Assembly (NCBI RefSeq): GCF_001050195.2
Contig: NZ_DF967965.1
Coordinates: 656,548 to 720,547 of the forward strand
Length of the DNA stretch: 64,000 nt
From: Anaerolinea thermolimosa
GTDB taxonomy: Bacteria > Chloroflexota > Anaerolineae > Anaerolineales > Anaerolineaceae
Direction of reading: 5' to 3'
In this document: positions 27,979-36,912 of the stretch, piece by piece
How the letters are laid out: each line of letters opens with the position of its first letter
How positions within the stretch are numbered: the stretch's first letter is position 1
Program-made: the position numbers and the translations under genes
The notes under the pieces: generated by a model
What the model saw: only the letters and a program-made list of their open reading frames with translations
What the model was told of the DNA's origin: nothing
Database searches by the model: none

Positions 27979-28494
27979 ATGACCGGATTACAGATTGCCT
28001 TTCTAGCCATCGCTGCGGTTACCCTCGCGTCGGCGGTACTGGTGGTGAGTTCGCGAAAGATCATGCATGCGGCTCTCTGGCTGGTCCTGGCGCTGGGCGG
28101 CATAGCGGCTCTTTTCGCAACTCTTGAAGCCAGTTTCTTTGCCGCCGTACAGGTGATGGTTTACATTGGCGCCATTGCGATTTTGATCATATTTTCTGTA
28201 ATGCTTACCCGCCGGGTAATGGAGGATACCGGCCCGCAAAATACCCGCTACTGGCCCGCGGCGCTGGTCGTATCGCTGGGCGTGTTTGGGGGGATTCTTT
28301 TCCTGTTTCTTCAGTGGCCCGGGTTCAGCGTGGAATCCAGGCCTGGTCTGGAGCAGGGGGATTTGCTGGTGCGCTTTGGGCAGGCGCTGGTATCTCCGGA
28401 TGAGTTTGTGGTGCCCTTCGAGGTGGCATCGATCCTGCTGGTAGCGGCGATGATTGGGGCGATGATCATCGCCAGAGATCCTTCAAGAAAATGA
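27979..28494 (+). CDS. nuoJ: NADH-quinone oxidoreductase subunit J
   Basis: Five-TM subunit; its TM3 is the flexible pi-bulge helix near the E-channel. 171 aa; MVYIGAIAILIIFSVMLTRR is the diagnostic segment. ATG 27979 follows GGAGGG at 27966-27971. Follows nuoH by 4 nt; nuoI, normally between H and J, is missing. Confidence 0.95.
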   Translation: MTGLQIAFLAIAAVTLASAVLVVSSRKIMHAALWLVLALGGIAALFATLEASFFAAVQVMVYIGAIAILIIFSVMLTRRVMEDTGPQNTRYWPAALVVSLGVFGGILFLFLQWPGFSVESRPGLEQGDLLVRFGQALVSPDEFVVPFEVASILLVAAMIGAMIIARDPSRK

Positions 28495-28533
28495 AGCTTC
28501 TCCAGCCGACCCTGGAGAAATGAGGAGGGGTGA

Positions 28534-28842
28534 ATGATCCCGCTGGGCTGGTATCTGATTTTTTCGGCGCTTTTATTTTGTGTGGGGTTGTTTGGAGTCT
28601 TGTCACGCAGGAATGCTATTGCCATTCTGATGGGGGTTGAATTGATGCTCAACGCGGTCAATGTGAATCTGCTTGCATTCTGGCGATACCTCTGGGCACC
28701 CAAAGTGGATGGGCAGGTATTTGTGGCCATCGTTCTGGTGGCGGCAGCTGCGGAAGTAGTGGTAGGACTGGGATTAATCATTTCTGCGTATCGCCGACGC
28801 AACACGGTTGTGGCGGATGAAATGGATATGCTCAAAGGATAG
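28534..28842 (+). CDS. nuoK: NADH-quinone oxidoreductase subunit K
   Basis: Three-TM subunit related to MrpC. 102 aa; the TM2 Glu is in LMGVELMLNAVNVN and the TM3 Glu in AAAAEVVVGLGLI, both needed for proton transfer in E. coli NuoK. GAGGAGGGG precedes the ATG. Confidence 0.96.
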   Translation: MIPLGWYLIFSALLFCVGLFGVLSRRNAIAILMGVELMLNAVNVNLLAFWRYLWAPKVDGQVFVAIVLVAAAAEVVVGLGLIISAYRRRNTVVADEMDMLKG

Positions 28843-28853
28843 CCGGAGGTGAT

Positions 28854-31043
28854 ATGACGTTTGAGACCCTGGTCTGGCTTATTCCCCTGGCACCTCTGGT
28901 TGCCTTTGGTCTGATTGTCCTCTTTACCCATCCTCGCCGTGGGCTGAGCCACTGGACAGCACTGGTGGGCGCGGGGGTATCCTTCCTGGCCAGTATGATT
29001 CTGTTTGTACGGGCGATAACTACCGAAGGACTGGCAGAGAATCCCATGCAGGTAGCCCTGAATTGGCTTCCCACGGGGAATACCTGGTTAAAAATTGGGG
29101 CTCTGATCGACCCGGTGAGTGCGGTGACTCTGTTTTTTGTGGCCTGGACGGTGCTGATGATTTTTATTTACAGTGTCGGCTACCACAATTTTGGGCAGCC
29201 GGTGGGTGACCATGATCAGCCTGGTTTGCCGCCGCATGGGGCCACACTGCGCGAGAAAAAAGGAGGCAGCCGGCGAGTCCCGTCGGTGGAGCCCATGTAT
29301 TCCCGGTTTTTCGCCCTGATCAGCCTGTTTGCATTTGCCATGTTCTTCCTGGTGATCAGCGACAATCTGTTATCGCTGTATATCGGCTGGGAAATCATGG
29401 GGTTCTGCTCCTATATGCTGATCGGCTTCTGGTATGGCAAGAAATCTGCTCGCGACGCGGCGGTGAAGGCATTCCTCACTACCCGGGTTGGAGATGTGTT
29501 CATGCTCCTCGGGATTGTAGGGTTGTATTCTGCCACCGGAACCTTGAATTACCGGGCCGCGCTGGGTGACCCGGCGGTGCTGGAGCGCCTGGCCACGACG
29601 GATTCGGGAGTGCTTGGGCTTTCGCTGGCAGGTCTCCTTGGGATTTTACTCTTCATCGGCACTATCGGAAAATCGGCTCAATTCCCGTTGCATATCTGGT
29701 TGCCCGATGCGATGGAAGGCCCTACGCCGGTTTCAGCCATGATCCATGCCGCAACAATGGTTTCGGCGGGTGTTTATCTCTCCATTCGCATTTTCCCCCT
29801 GGTGTCGGCGGGCTGGGATGGGGGTACGCTCACCCAGGCGATGCAGGTCATGGCCTTCATCGGAGCGTTTACGGCTTTGTTTTCGGCAACCATCGCGCTG
29901 GTGCAACCCGATATTAAACGGGTGCTGGCATATTCCACCATTTCTCAACTGGGGTACATGATCGCGGCACTCGGGGTGGGGGCGTATGTCGCGGCAACAT
30001 TCCACCTGGTGACGCATGCCTTCTTTAAGGCGTTGCTCTTTCTGGGTTCCGGGTCGGTGATTCACGGCATGGAACATGGGGTGTTGCATTCGCGCGAAGA
30101 GATTGACCCGCAGAACATGTTCCACATGGGTGGTTTACGAAAGAAAATGCCGTTTACTTTCTGGACGTTCCTGATCGGGGGGTTTGCTCTTTCGGGCTTT
30201 CCGCTGGTGACAGCCGGATTCTGGTCGAAAGATGAGATTCTCTCCGGGGCCTTTGGCGGGGGTAACCTGGCGGTGTTCATCACCCTGGCGCTGGCCGCTT
30301 TGTTGACCGCTTTTTATACAATGCGGCAAATTACTCTGACCTTCCTGGGTGAGCCACGGAGCAAGGCTGCGGAACATGCCCATGAAAGCCGCCCGGTGAT
30401 GATTGTCCCGCTCATCGTTCTGGCTTTCTTCGCGGTGACGGCTGGCTGGGCTGGTATTCCTCAAAAGTTCCCTCTGTTGGGGGGGATCATTCCGAACTGG
30501 TTTGACGAGTTTGTGGGAAGTACGCTTCGGGGAGAGGCTCTTCACACTGCCGAGAGTTATTTGCCGTTGATTACTTCACTGGTGGTCTCTCTGGGTGGGC
30601 TTTACCTTGGGTGGAGGGTCTATCGCGGGGTTCAGAAAGGCCACCCGGATCCCCTGGAAAAGCCGCTTGGCTTTCTCTATCGGGTGTTCTATTACAAGTA
30701 CGGTATTGATGAGTTGTATCAGGCAGTGCTGGTTAAACCCGCGGTGTGGCTGGCAGAAGTCTTTACCTACCGCATCCTTGATCGGCTGATCCTGGATGGC
30801 ATTGTGGATGGAATCGGGAAGGGTGCGGTATGGCTGGGAATGGTGGTACGGAATTACTTCGATAAGCCGGTTGTCAACGGTGGAGGTGATGGCTTGAGCC
30901 GGGGCGTACGGCGTAGCAGTGAAGTGTTACGTTTGTTGCAGAATGGGCGTGTGCAGTACTATATGGTGCTTACACTCACCATGGTAGTGTTGGCCGGAGC
31001 CTTAATTACAGTCCTCTTTATTCAGTCAGGGAGGCTACCATGA
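28854..31043 (+). CDS. nuoL: NADH-quinone oxidoreductase subunit L, enlarged form
   Basis: Distal antiporter-like proton pump carrying the lateral helix HL. 729 aa against about 610-650 usual. Key residues are kept: Glu180 (YIGWEIMG, TM5), Lys273 (GKSAQFPLHIWLPDAMEGP, TM7), the TM8 His in IHAATMV, and Lys459 (WSKDEIL, TM12). Two enlargements are seen. Residues about 112-147 form a Gly/Pro/Arg-rich insert between TM3 and TM4. In HL, residues 643-669 and 670-696 are a tandem duplication (D-x2-[IV]-[LV]-[DN]-G-x2-D-G). The HL segment from the YGIDELY motif to the last TM is about 30 residues longer than in E. coli. Overlaps nuoM by 4 nt. Confidence 0.95.
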   Translation: MTFETLVWLIPLAPLVAFGLIVLFTHPRRGLSHWTALVGAGVSFLASMILFVRAITTEGLAENPMQVALNWLPTGNTWLKIGALIDPVSAVTLFFVAWTVLMIFIYSVGYHNFGQPVGDHDQPGLPPHGATLREKKGGSRRVPSVEPMYSRFFALISLFAFAMFFLVISDNLLSLYIGWEIMGFCSYMLIGFWYGKKSARDAAVKAFLTTRVGDVFMLLGIVGLYSATGTLNYRAALGDPAVLERLATTDSGVLGLSLAGLLGILLFIGTIGKSAQFPLHIWLPDAMEGPTPVSAMIHAATMVSAGVYLSIRIFPLVSAGWDGGTLTQAMQVMAFIGAFTALFSATIALVQPDIKRVLAYSTISQLGYMIAALGVGAYVAATFHLVTHAFFKALLFLGSGSVIHGMEHGVLHSREEIDPQNMFHMGGLRKKMPFTFWTFLIGGFALSGFPLVTAGFWSKDEILSGAFGGGNLAVFITLALAALLTAFYTMRQITLTFLGEPRSKAAEHAHESRPVMIVPLIVLAFFAVTAGWAGIPQKFPLLGGIIPNWFDEFVGSTLRGEALHTAESYLPLITSLVVSLGGLYLGWRVYRGVQKGHPDPLEKPLGFLYRVFYYKYGIDELYQAVLVKPAVWLAEVFTYRILDRLILDGIVDGIGKGAVWLGMVVRNYFDKPVVNGGGDGLSRGVRRSSEVLRLLQNGRVQYYMVLTLTMVVLAGALITVLFIQSGRLP

Positions 31044-32560
31044 TGGAATTCCTCACTGCTCATCTCCTGACCTTAATCCTGTTTCTTCCAACGGTTGCGG
31101 CACTGGTACTTTTGTTCCTGCCATCCACTGCGGTGCGGGCTTTGCGCTGGACGGCTCTGGTAACCAGCCTGATTCCTCTGGGCCTCTCTTTGCTTTTATG
31201 GCAGCGTTTCAACCCGGGGGGAGAGTTGTTCCAGTTTGTTGAAAGAGCCGCCTGGTATCCGGCCATCCACTCAGATTATCATCTGGGGGTAGATGGCATT
31301 GCCCTGACCATGGTGATCCTCACCACGTTGTTGACCCCCCTGGCCATCCTGGCTTCGTTCAATGTACAACAGGGCGTGAAGGCGTACATGATTCTGTTCC
31401 TCTTGCTGGAAACTGGCATGCTGGGCGTGTTCATGTCGCTGGATCTCCTGCTGTTCTTTGTGTTCTGGGAAGTTGGCCTGGTGCCGATGTATTTCCTGAT
31501 CCACCAGTGGGGGGGAGAAAAACGCCATTACGCCTCGTTAAAGTTTATTCTTTTCACCATGGGCGGTTCACTGGGGTTGTTACTCGCCACCCAGATGATC
31601 GGTGTGGTCACCGGCACGTACGATTTGCCGCGTCTGTTGCAGATCTGGCCGGGTTTGACCACGCCCGAAAACAACCTGTTTGGGTTGCCCCTGGCAACGG
31701 TTAAAACTATCGCTTTCTGGGCTTTTGTGATTGCCTTTGCGGTCAAGGTTCCGGTGTGGCCTTTTCACACCTGGCTGCCCGATGCCCATACAGAAGCCCC
31801 TACCGCTGGATCCATGATCCTGGCGGGGGTTCTCCTGAAGTTGGGCGCATTTGGTTTCATTCGGCTTGTTCTGCCATTGTTCCCGGTTGAATCTCAGCTT
31901 TATGCCGGATGGCTGGCGGCACTGGCCTGCCTTGCGATCATCCTGGGCGGGCTGGGGGCTTTCGGACAGGACGATTTCAAGCGGTTGGTGGCGTATTCTT
32001 CGATTAATCACATGGGGTTTGTGGTGCTGGGCATTGCTACGGCGGCTCTGGCGGGGGCCTCGCTGGATGGCACCATTGCCTTAAACGGGGCCGTGCTGCA
32101 GATGTTCAACCACGGTCTCTACTCGGCAGGGATGTTTTTCCTGGTAGGGGTCATCTATGACCGGGCCCACACCCGCGACCTCAATGCCTTTGGCGGTTTA
32201 TATGCTCTTCTGCCAGTATACGGCTCGATCCTCATTTTTGTATCCATGGCCTCTCTGGGGTTGCCCGGGCTGAATGGGTTTGTGTCTGAGTTTATGGTGG
32301 TGCGTGGGGCCTGGCCGGTATTCACTTTGGCCACCGCGCTTTCGATGATCGGGTTATTCTTCACCGGCGCGTATACGCTCAAAGCGTTATGGAAGGTTTT
32401 GCACGGACCACTCAACCAGAACTGGAAGGGGCATATCAGTGAGATAAATGGTCGCGAACTGGTCGTCATTGCCCCCCTGATGGTGTTGATGCTTGTCATC
32501 GGCTTCTGGCCGGCCTGGATCGTGGATGTCATTAACCGGGCAGTAGGCTTGTGGTTCTAA
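31040..32560 (+). CDS. nuoM: NADH-quinone oxidoreductase subunit M (copy 1)
   Basis: Antiporter-like proton pump, 506 aa, about 14 TM. All key residues are present: Glu144 (VFWEVGLVPMYFLI), Lys236 (AFAVKVPVWPFHTWLPDAH), Lys267 (LLKLGAF), and the TM12 Glu in GFVSEFMV. The ATG overlaps the nuoL stop (ATGA), with GGGAGG upstream. It is the conventional NuoM of the pair. Confidence 0.96.
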   Translation: MMEFLTAHLLTLILFLPTVAALVLLFLPSTAVRALRWTALVTSLIPLGLSLLLWQRFNPGGELFQFVERAAWYPAIHSDYHLGVDGIALTMVILTTLLTPLAILASFNVQQGVKAYMILFLLLETGMLGVFMSLDLLLFFVFWEVGLVPMYFLIHQWGGEKRHYASLKFILFTMGGSLGLLLATQMIGVVTGTYDLPRLLQIWPGLTTPENNLFGLPLATVKTIAFWAFVIAFAVKVPVWPFHTWLPDAHTEAPTAGSMILAGVLLKLGAFGFIRLVLPLFPVESQLYAGWLAALACLAIILGGLGAFGQDDFKRLVAYSSINHMGFVVLGIATAALAGASLDGTIALNGAVLQMFNHGLYSAGMFFLVGVIYDRAHTRDLNAFGGLYALLPVYGSILIFVSMASLGLPGLNGFVSEFMVVRGAWPVFTLATALSMIGLFFTGAYTLKALWKVLHGPLNQNWKGHISEINGRELVVIAPLMVLMLVIGFWPAWIVDVINRAVGLWF

Positions 32561-32570
32561 GGAGCACAGG

Positions 32571-34049
32571 ATGAGCTTTCCAATTCTTAGCTTCATCATC
32601 TTCATTCCTTTAGCGGCTGGCCTGTTGATTCTGGCGCTTCCGGCTGAACGCAAGCAGGCAGTCCGGGTCATTGCGCTGACGGCGGGTTTGCTCGATCTGA
32701 TCCTCGCGGTGCTCGTCTATTTTCTGTATGATCTCTCGGCCGGGGGATATCAATTCATTGAAAGGGTTGAATGGGTTCAACCTCTGGGAATCTCTTATTA
32801 CGCCGGGGTGAATGGCATCAGCGTTCCTCTGGTTTTGCTTGGGGCGCTGGTATTGACCGCTGGAGTGATGGTTTCCTGGCGGATTGAGGATCGCCCGCGT
32901 GAATTTTTCGCATATCTCATGTTCCTGGGGACAAGTGTTCAGGGTGTTTTCTGTTCCCTGGATCTATTTATGCTCTTCTTTTTCTTCGAACTGGCAGTTT
33001 TCCCCAAATTTTTAATGATTGCGATCTGGGGTTATCCCAAAACCCGCGATTATGGTTCGATGAAATTGACCCTGTACCTGTTCCTCGGGTCGGTGGTATC
33101 GCTGGTGGGGGTTCTGGCGATGTATTTTACCGCCGGGCTCCATACTTTTGATATGCTGGCTCTGGAAAAGGCCGGATTTTCAATGGCATTCCAGCAGAGC
33201 TGGTTTCTGGTAGTATTCGGGGGGTTTGCTATTCTGGGGGGTATCTTTCCTTTTCACTCATGGGCGCCGGATGGTCACGTGGCCGCCCCGACGGCGGTTT
33301 CAATGTTGCTCGCCGGGGTGGAGATGAAGGTGGGCGCCTTTGCCGCGCTTCGGGTGGCGATCATGCTCATGCCGGAGGGGGCGCGATTCTGGGCGCCGTT
33401 GATTCTGGCGCTGGGGACGGTGAATGTGGTTTATGGCGCCCTCATTGCCCTCATTCAAACGGATTTCAAATACGTGATTGGTTTTTCATCGGTTTCTCAC
33501 ATGGGGCTGGTATTAATCGGGTTTGCGACCCTCTCCAGGGAGGGGCTGCTGGGGGCAGGCCTGCAGATGTTCTCTCACGGCATTATGACGGCGCTCTTCT
33601 TTGCTGTGGTGGGTATGGTGTACGACCGCGCCCACACCCGAGAAATTGGCGAGCTGGGAGGGCTGTTTCAAAAGATGCCACTGGCTGCTATCGGATTCAT
33701 CATTGCGGGGCTTGTCTCGATGGGTATGCCCGGATTCTCTGGCTTCGTGGCAGAATTCCCAATTTTCATGGGGGTGTGGCGGGTGATGCCGGTGGTGGCG
33801 ATTATTGCGATCCTGGGGGTCATCGTCACTGCAGGCTATATTTTGCTGGTCGTCCGGCGGGTGTTTTTTGGCACTCTTCCCGCCAGGCTGGAGAGCACTG
33901 TTGGAGATATTTCTGCCCTGGATCGATGGGTGGTGGGTGGGTTGGCTGCGTTGATGGTGATCATCGGTTGTTTTCCCACGCTATCCAGAATGGTTCCTTT
34001 GGTTGAATCGGGTGTGATGCAAATTCTTGCGCTTGTAGGAGGTGCTTAG
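32571..34049 (+). CDS. nuoM: Second NuoM-like subunit (NuoM2) lacking the TM7 lysine
   Basis: 492 aa, about 14 TM, clearly NuoM family: Glu140 (FFFELAVFP), PFHSWAPDGHVAAPTAVSML, Lys253 (EMKVGAF) and a TM12 Glu (GFVAEFPIF). Aligned without gaps to copy 1, the TM7 segment FAVKVPVWPFH reads FAILGGIFPFH, so the central proton-relay Lys is Leu222. It diverges from copy 1 along its whole length, so this is not a recent duplication. It sits between nuoM and nuoN, with AAGGAG before the ATG. A fourth antiporter-like subunit is known in some modified complex I enzymes. Confidence 0.93.
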   Translation: MSFPILSFIIFIPLAAGLLILALPAERKQAVRVIALTAGLLDLILAVLVYFLYDLSAGGYQFIERVEWVQPLGISYYAGVNGISVPLVLLGALVLTAGVMVSWRIEDRPREFFAYLMFLGTSVQGVFCSLDLFMLFFFFELAVFPKFLMIAIWGYPKTRDYGSMKLTLYLFLGSVVSLVGVLAMYFTAGLHTFDMLALEKAGFSMAFQQSWFLVVFGGFAILGGIFPFHSWAPDGHVAAPTAVSMLLAGVEMKVGAFAALRVAIMLMPEGARFWAPLILALGTVNVVYGALIALIQTDFKYVIGFSSVSHMGLVLIGFATLSREGLLGAGLQMFSHGIMTALFFAVVGMVYDRAHTREIGELGGLFQKMPLAAIGFIIAGLVSMGMPGFSGFVAEFPIFMGVWRVMPVVAIIAILGVIVTAGYILLVVRRVFFGTLPARLESTVGDISALDRWVVGGLAALMVIIGCFPTLSRMVPLVESGVMQILALVGGA

Positions 34050-35516
34050 GTGAACATCGTCACGTACCAACCCTCCATGCTGCTGGCAATCCTGCCGGAG
34101 TGCCTGCTGGTGCTTCTGGCGGCGATGATTCTTGTGGCAGATCTGGTATTTCCCCGAGATCAGCGCTCTGCGTTTGGGTGGCTGACTGCCTGTGGTTTCA
34201 TACTGGTGGCGTTGATGGCCGTGCTTTTCTCTCGTCCCGGGGAGACTCCTGAATTCATTTTCGGTGGCATGTTGCGTCACGATTGGGCGAGCTTTACTTT
34301 CCGGTTGATTTTCTTGCTCGGTGCCTCGGTGACAGCCCTTTTTGCCAGCGATGAACCAACCGACAGGCGCTTTGGGGAATTTTATTTTTTGATGGTGATC
34401 GCAACCCTGGGAATGAGCCTGATGGCCTCGTCGGCCAACCTGATCATGCTTTTTTTGGCCATTGAAACCACCTCGCTTCCGTTGTACATTCTGGCGGGTT
34501 TTCGTATTCTGGACCAGAAATCCGTCGAGGCGGGAATTAAATACATGCTGTACGGGGCGATGACCTCGGCGGTGATGCTGTATGGCTTCAGCCTGTTATG
34601 GGGGTTCACAGGGACTGCCAGCCTTTATGAAATTGCTCGCCAGTTCCAGGTCATGGATCGGGCCTCTCTTCTCCTGGGTGGCGCAGTGCTTCTGGTGCTG
34701 GTAGGGTTTGGTTTCAAGATATCAGCTGTTCCTTTTCATTTTTGGGCTCCTGATGTGTATGAAGGAGCGCCGACCCCGGTGGCGGGTTTTCTTTCCACAG
34801 CATCGAAAGCGGCCGGTTTTGCGGTTCTGGTTCGGGTGTTGCTGGCCGTGTTCCCGGCCGCTACTCCGTTCTGGGCAGTGGTGGTAGGGCTGCTGGCGGC
34901 AGGCAGTATGCTGGTGGGTAATATTCTGGCCATGTCTCAGCGGAATATCAAACGCCTTCTGGCATATTCCTCAATTGCTCAAGCAGGATACATTCTGGTG
35001 GGATTGGCGGCTCATTCTCCACTGGGAACGGCTGGCACCGTTTATTATCTGGCTTCTTACCTGGTAACGAACCTGGCCGCCTTTGGCATCGTCTGGCTGG
35101 TGGGAAGAGAAGTGGGTTCAGACGATCTGGATGCCTACGCCGGCCTGGGGAAACGTAATCCCACGGTTGCGCTTGCCATGTTAATTGCCCTCCTTTCTCT
35201 GGGAGGGATTCCTCCCCTCAGCGGATTCTTCGGAAAACTGCTCGTTTTTGGGGCCGCGGTTCAGGCGGGGGTTCAGGGAGAATCCTGGCTGATTGCTTTG
35301 GCGTTTGTGGGGGTGCTGACCTCAGTAGTGGGTCTGTACTACTACCTGAATGTAATGAAGACCCTTTATCGTCCCGGGGTTGATGAGCATTCGCTCCGGG
35401 TTTCCTCTGCCTGGCGGGTGGCGTTGCTGGTGTGTGTGGCTGGTATGCTCTTTCTGGGTACAATATTTACACCCATGTTTCAGCTGGCTGTGGCAGCGAC
35501 GGGAGGGTGGTTCTGA
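34050..35516 (+). CDS. nuoN: NADH-quinone oxidoreductase subunit N
   Basis: Third canonical antiporter-like subunit; 488 aa. FKISAVPFHFWAPDVYEGAPTP with the TM7 Lys, a TM5 Glu in FLAIETTSLPLYILAG, and a TM12 Lys in FFGKLLVF are present. GTG start immediately after the nuoM2 stop, with GGAGGT at 34037-34042. Last gene of the operon. Confidence 0.96.
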   Translation: MNIVTYQPSMLLAILPECLLVLLAAMILVADLVFPRDQRSAFGWLTACGFILVALMAVLFSRPGETPEFIFGGMLRHDWASFTFRLIFLLGASVTALFASDEPTDRRFGEFYFLMVIATLGMSLMASSANLIMLFLAIETTSLPLYILAGFRILDQKSVEAGIKYMLYGAMTSAVMLYGFSLLWGFTGTASLYEIARQFQVMDRASLLLGGAVLLVLVGFGFKISAVPFHFWAPDVYEGAPTPVAGFLSTASKAAGFAVLVRVLLAVFPAATPFWAVVVGLLAAGSMLVGNILAMSQRNIKRLLAYSSIAQAGYILVGLAAHSPLGTAGTVYYLASYLVTNLAAFGIVWLVGREVGSDDLDAYAGLGKRNPTVALAMLIALLSLGGIPPLSGFFGKLLVFGAAVQAGVQGESWLIALAFVGVLTSVVGLYYYLNVMKTLYRPGVDEHSLRVSSAWRVALLVCVAGMLFLGTIFTPMFQLAVAATGGWF

Positions 35517-35550
35517 GGGATCAGATCGGCACTTATTGGTACAAACAGGT

Positions 35551-35580
35551 TTGACGCGACATTTTGGGCTGTGATATAAT
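35551..35580 (+). promoter_or_regulatory. Promoter of the atp operon, probably leaderless
   Basis: TTGACG at 35551-35556, 18-nt spacer, consensus TATAAT at 35575-35580 with TG at 35572-35573 (extended -10). The ATG at 35588 is 7 nt beyond, so transcription would start at or beside it. Confidence 0.75.
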
Positions 35581-35587
35581 CGCCCCG

Positions 35588-35887
35588 ATGGGCCGGGAAT
35601 CGCAACCTTCAGAGCGGAGACAAAAAATCCTCAACCTGACGCTGGCGGGAGTGGCGGCGCAGGTGGGTTGCCTGACGCTGGCCATCATTCTCGGTGCGGT
35701 GCTGGGGGGTTTGTGGTTGGATGTGCGTTTCCAGACGCGCCCGCTTATCACGATCCTCCTGGTGCTGGGGAGCATCCCTGTTTCGCTTGTTTTGATGTTT
35801 GTGGTGGTGCGCGCCGCCACGGCACGCATTCAAAAGAATTTGCAAGACCCTCAAGAACAGGAGGCAGGCATTGGAAAAACCGGTTAA
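35588..35887 (+). CDS. AtpI/AtpZ-like ATP synthase accessory protein
   Basis: 99 aa with two hydrophobic segments (about residues 18-42 and 50-75) separated by LDVRFQTRP, the layout of the AtpI/AtpZ family that assists c-ring assembly or ion supply and usually heads atp operons. An in-frame codon at 35564 lies upstream of the predicted start site, so ATG 35588 is preferred. It lacks a ribosome site. Its end overlaps atpB by 17 nt. Confidence 0.8.
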   Translation: MGRESQPSERRQKILNLTLAGVAAQVGCLTLAIILGAVLGGLWLDVRFQTRPLITILLVLGSIPVSLVLMFVVVRAATARIQKNLQDPQEQEAGIGKTG

Positions 35888-36863
35888 CCGTGGCCCGTTG
35901 GGCATTCGTCATCGCTGGTGGGTTTTGCTTTTTATTGTTCTCAATATCCTCTCTGTTTTTTTAATTGCCCCTGTACGGCCGCACATTCAGGTAGCGCCTG
36001 AAAACGTTACAGAACACCCTCTCTTTACACTTCCGGTGATCGGAGATTTCTACCTCACCAATACCCTGATCATGCTGGTGCTGGTAATGCTGGTCATTAT
36101 CGGCCTGGCGTGGGGAGTGCGGCAGTCTCTCCGCGATGGCTCTCTGGTTCCCAAAGGGATTGCCGGGGCGTTTGAGGCGTTAATCGAGGTGCTCTATAAC
36201 CTCACCGAGTCGTCCGCAGGGCGCTACGCAAAGACCATTTTCCCGTGGTTTGCCACGATTGTGATCTTTGTGCTGGTGGGCAACCTGATGAAATTAACCC
36301 CCATCGTAGAAACGTTTGGCCTGCTGCACCCGGCGAAGGAAGGTGGGCATCCCATTCAGCAGCTCTGGCCCGGGGCGTATACCCTCATGCCAGGAGAGGT
36401 GCACGAAGGTGAACAGGGATACATGGTGACCCCTTTCTTCCGTGGCATTCCCACTGACCTTAATTTCACCTTTGCGCTGGCCCTGATTTCGGTTTTCATG
36501 ACGCAGGTGGTAGGGGTACGCGCTCAGGGAATGCGGTATTTCCTGAAATTTTTCAACGTGACCAACCTGTTTAAAAAACCGTTTTTCGGTGCGATGGATT
36601 TTCTGGTGGGGTTGCTGGAGTTGATCTCTGAGTTATCCAAAGTGCTTTCGTTTGCCTTCCGGTTGTTTGGAAATATGTTCGCCGGGGCGGTGTTGCTTTT
36701 CCTGGTTGGTTCCCTGATACCGGTATTTTTACAATCGTTTGTGGTGCTCTTTGAAGTATTTGTCGGGCTGATTCAGGCCTTTGTTTTTGGTATGTTGACG
36801 ATGGTCTTCATGGCACAGGCAACCCAGGGTCATGGAGAAGAACACGAAGAGGGGGCTCATTAG
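35871..36863 (+). CDS. atpB: ATP synthase subunit a
   Basis: Membrane stator subunit with the half-channels. 330 aa. The essential Arg is in LSFAFRLFGNMFAGAVLLF; further TM helices include LIQAFVFGMLTMVFMAQA. I choose TTG 35871 because AGGAGG at 35859-35864 precedes it; an in-frame GTG at 35799 lies deep in the preceding gene. The loop near residues 130-175 is long and charged. The C-terminus is HGEEHEEGAH. Confidence 0.93.
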   Translation: MEKPVNRGPLGIRHRWWVLLFIVLNILSVFLIAPVRPHIQVAPENVTEHPLFTLPVIGDFYLTNTLIMLVLVMLVIIGLAWGVRQSLRDGSLVPKGIAGAFEALIEVLYNLTESSAGRYAKTIFPWFATIVIFVLVGNLMKLTPIVETFGLLHPAKEGGHPIQQLWPGAYTLMPGEVHEGEQGYMVTPFFRGIPTDLNFTFALALISVFMTQVVGVRAQGMRYFLKFFNVTNLFKKPFFGAMDFLVGLLELISELSKVLSFAFRLFGNMFAGAVLLFLVGSLIPVFLQSFVVLFEVFVGLIQAFVFGMLTMVFMAQATQGHGEEHEEGAH

Positions 36864-36912
36864 GAATCCCCTGAGCAGAACATCTCGTTTTCCATAGAGG
36901 AGGAGTATTCCA

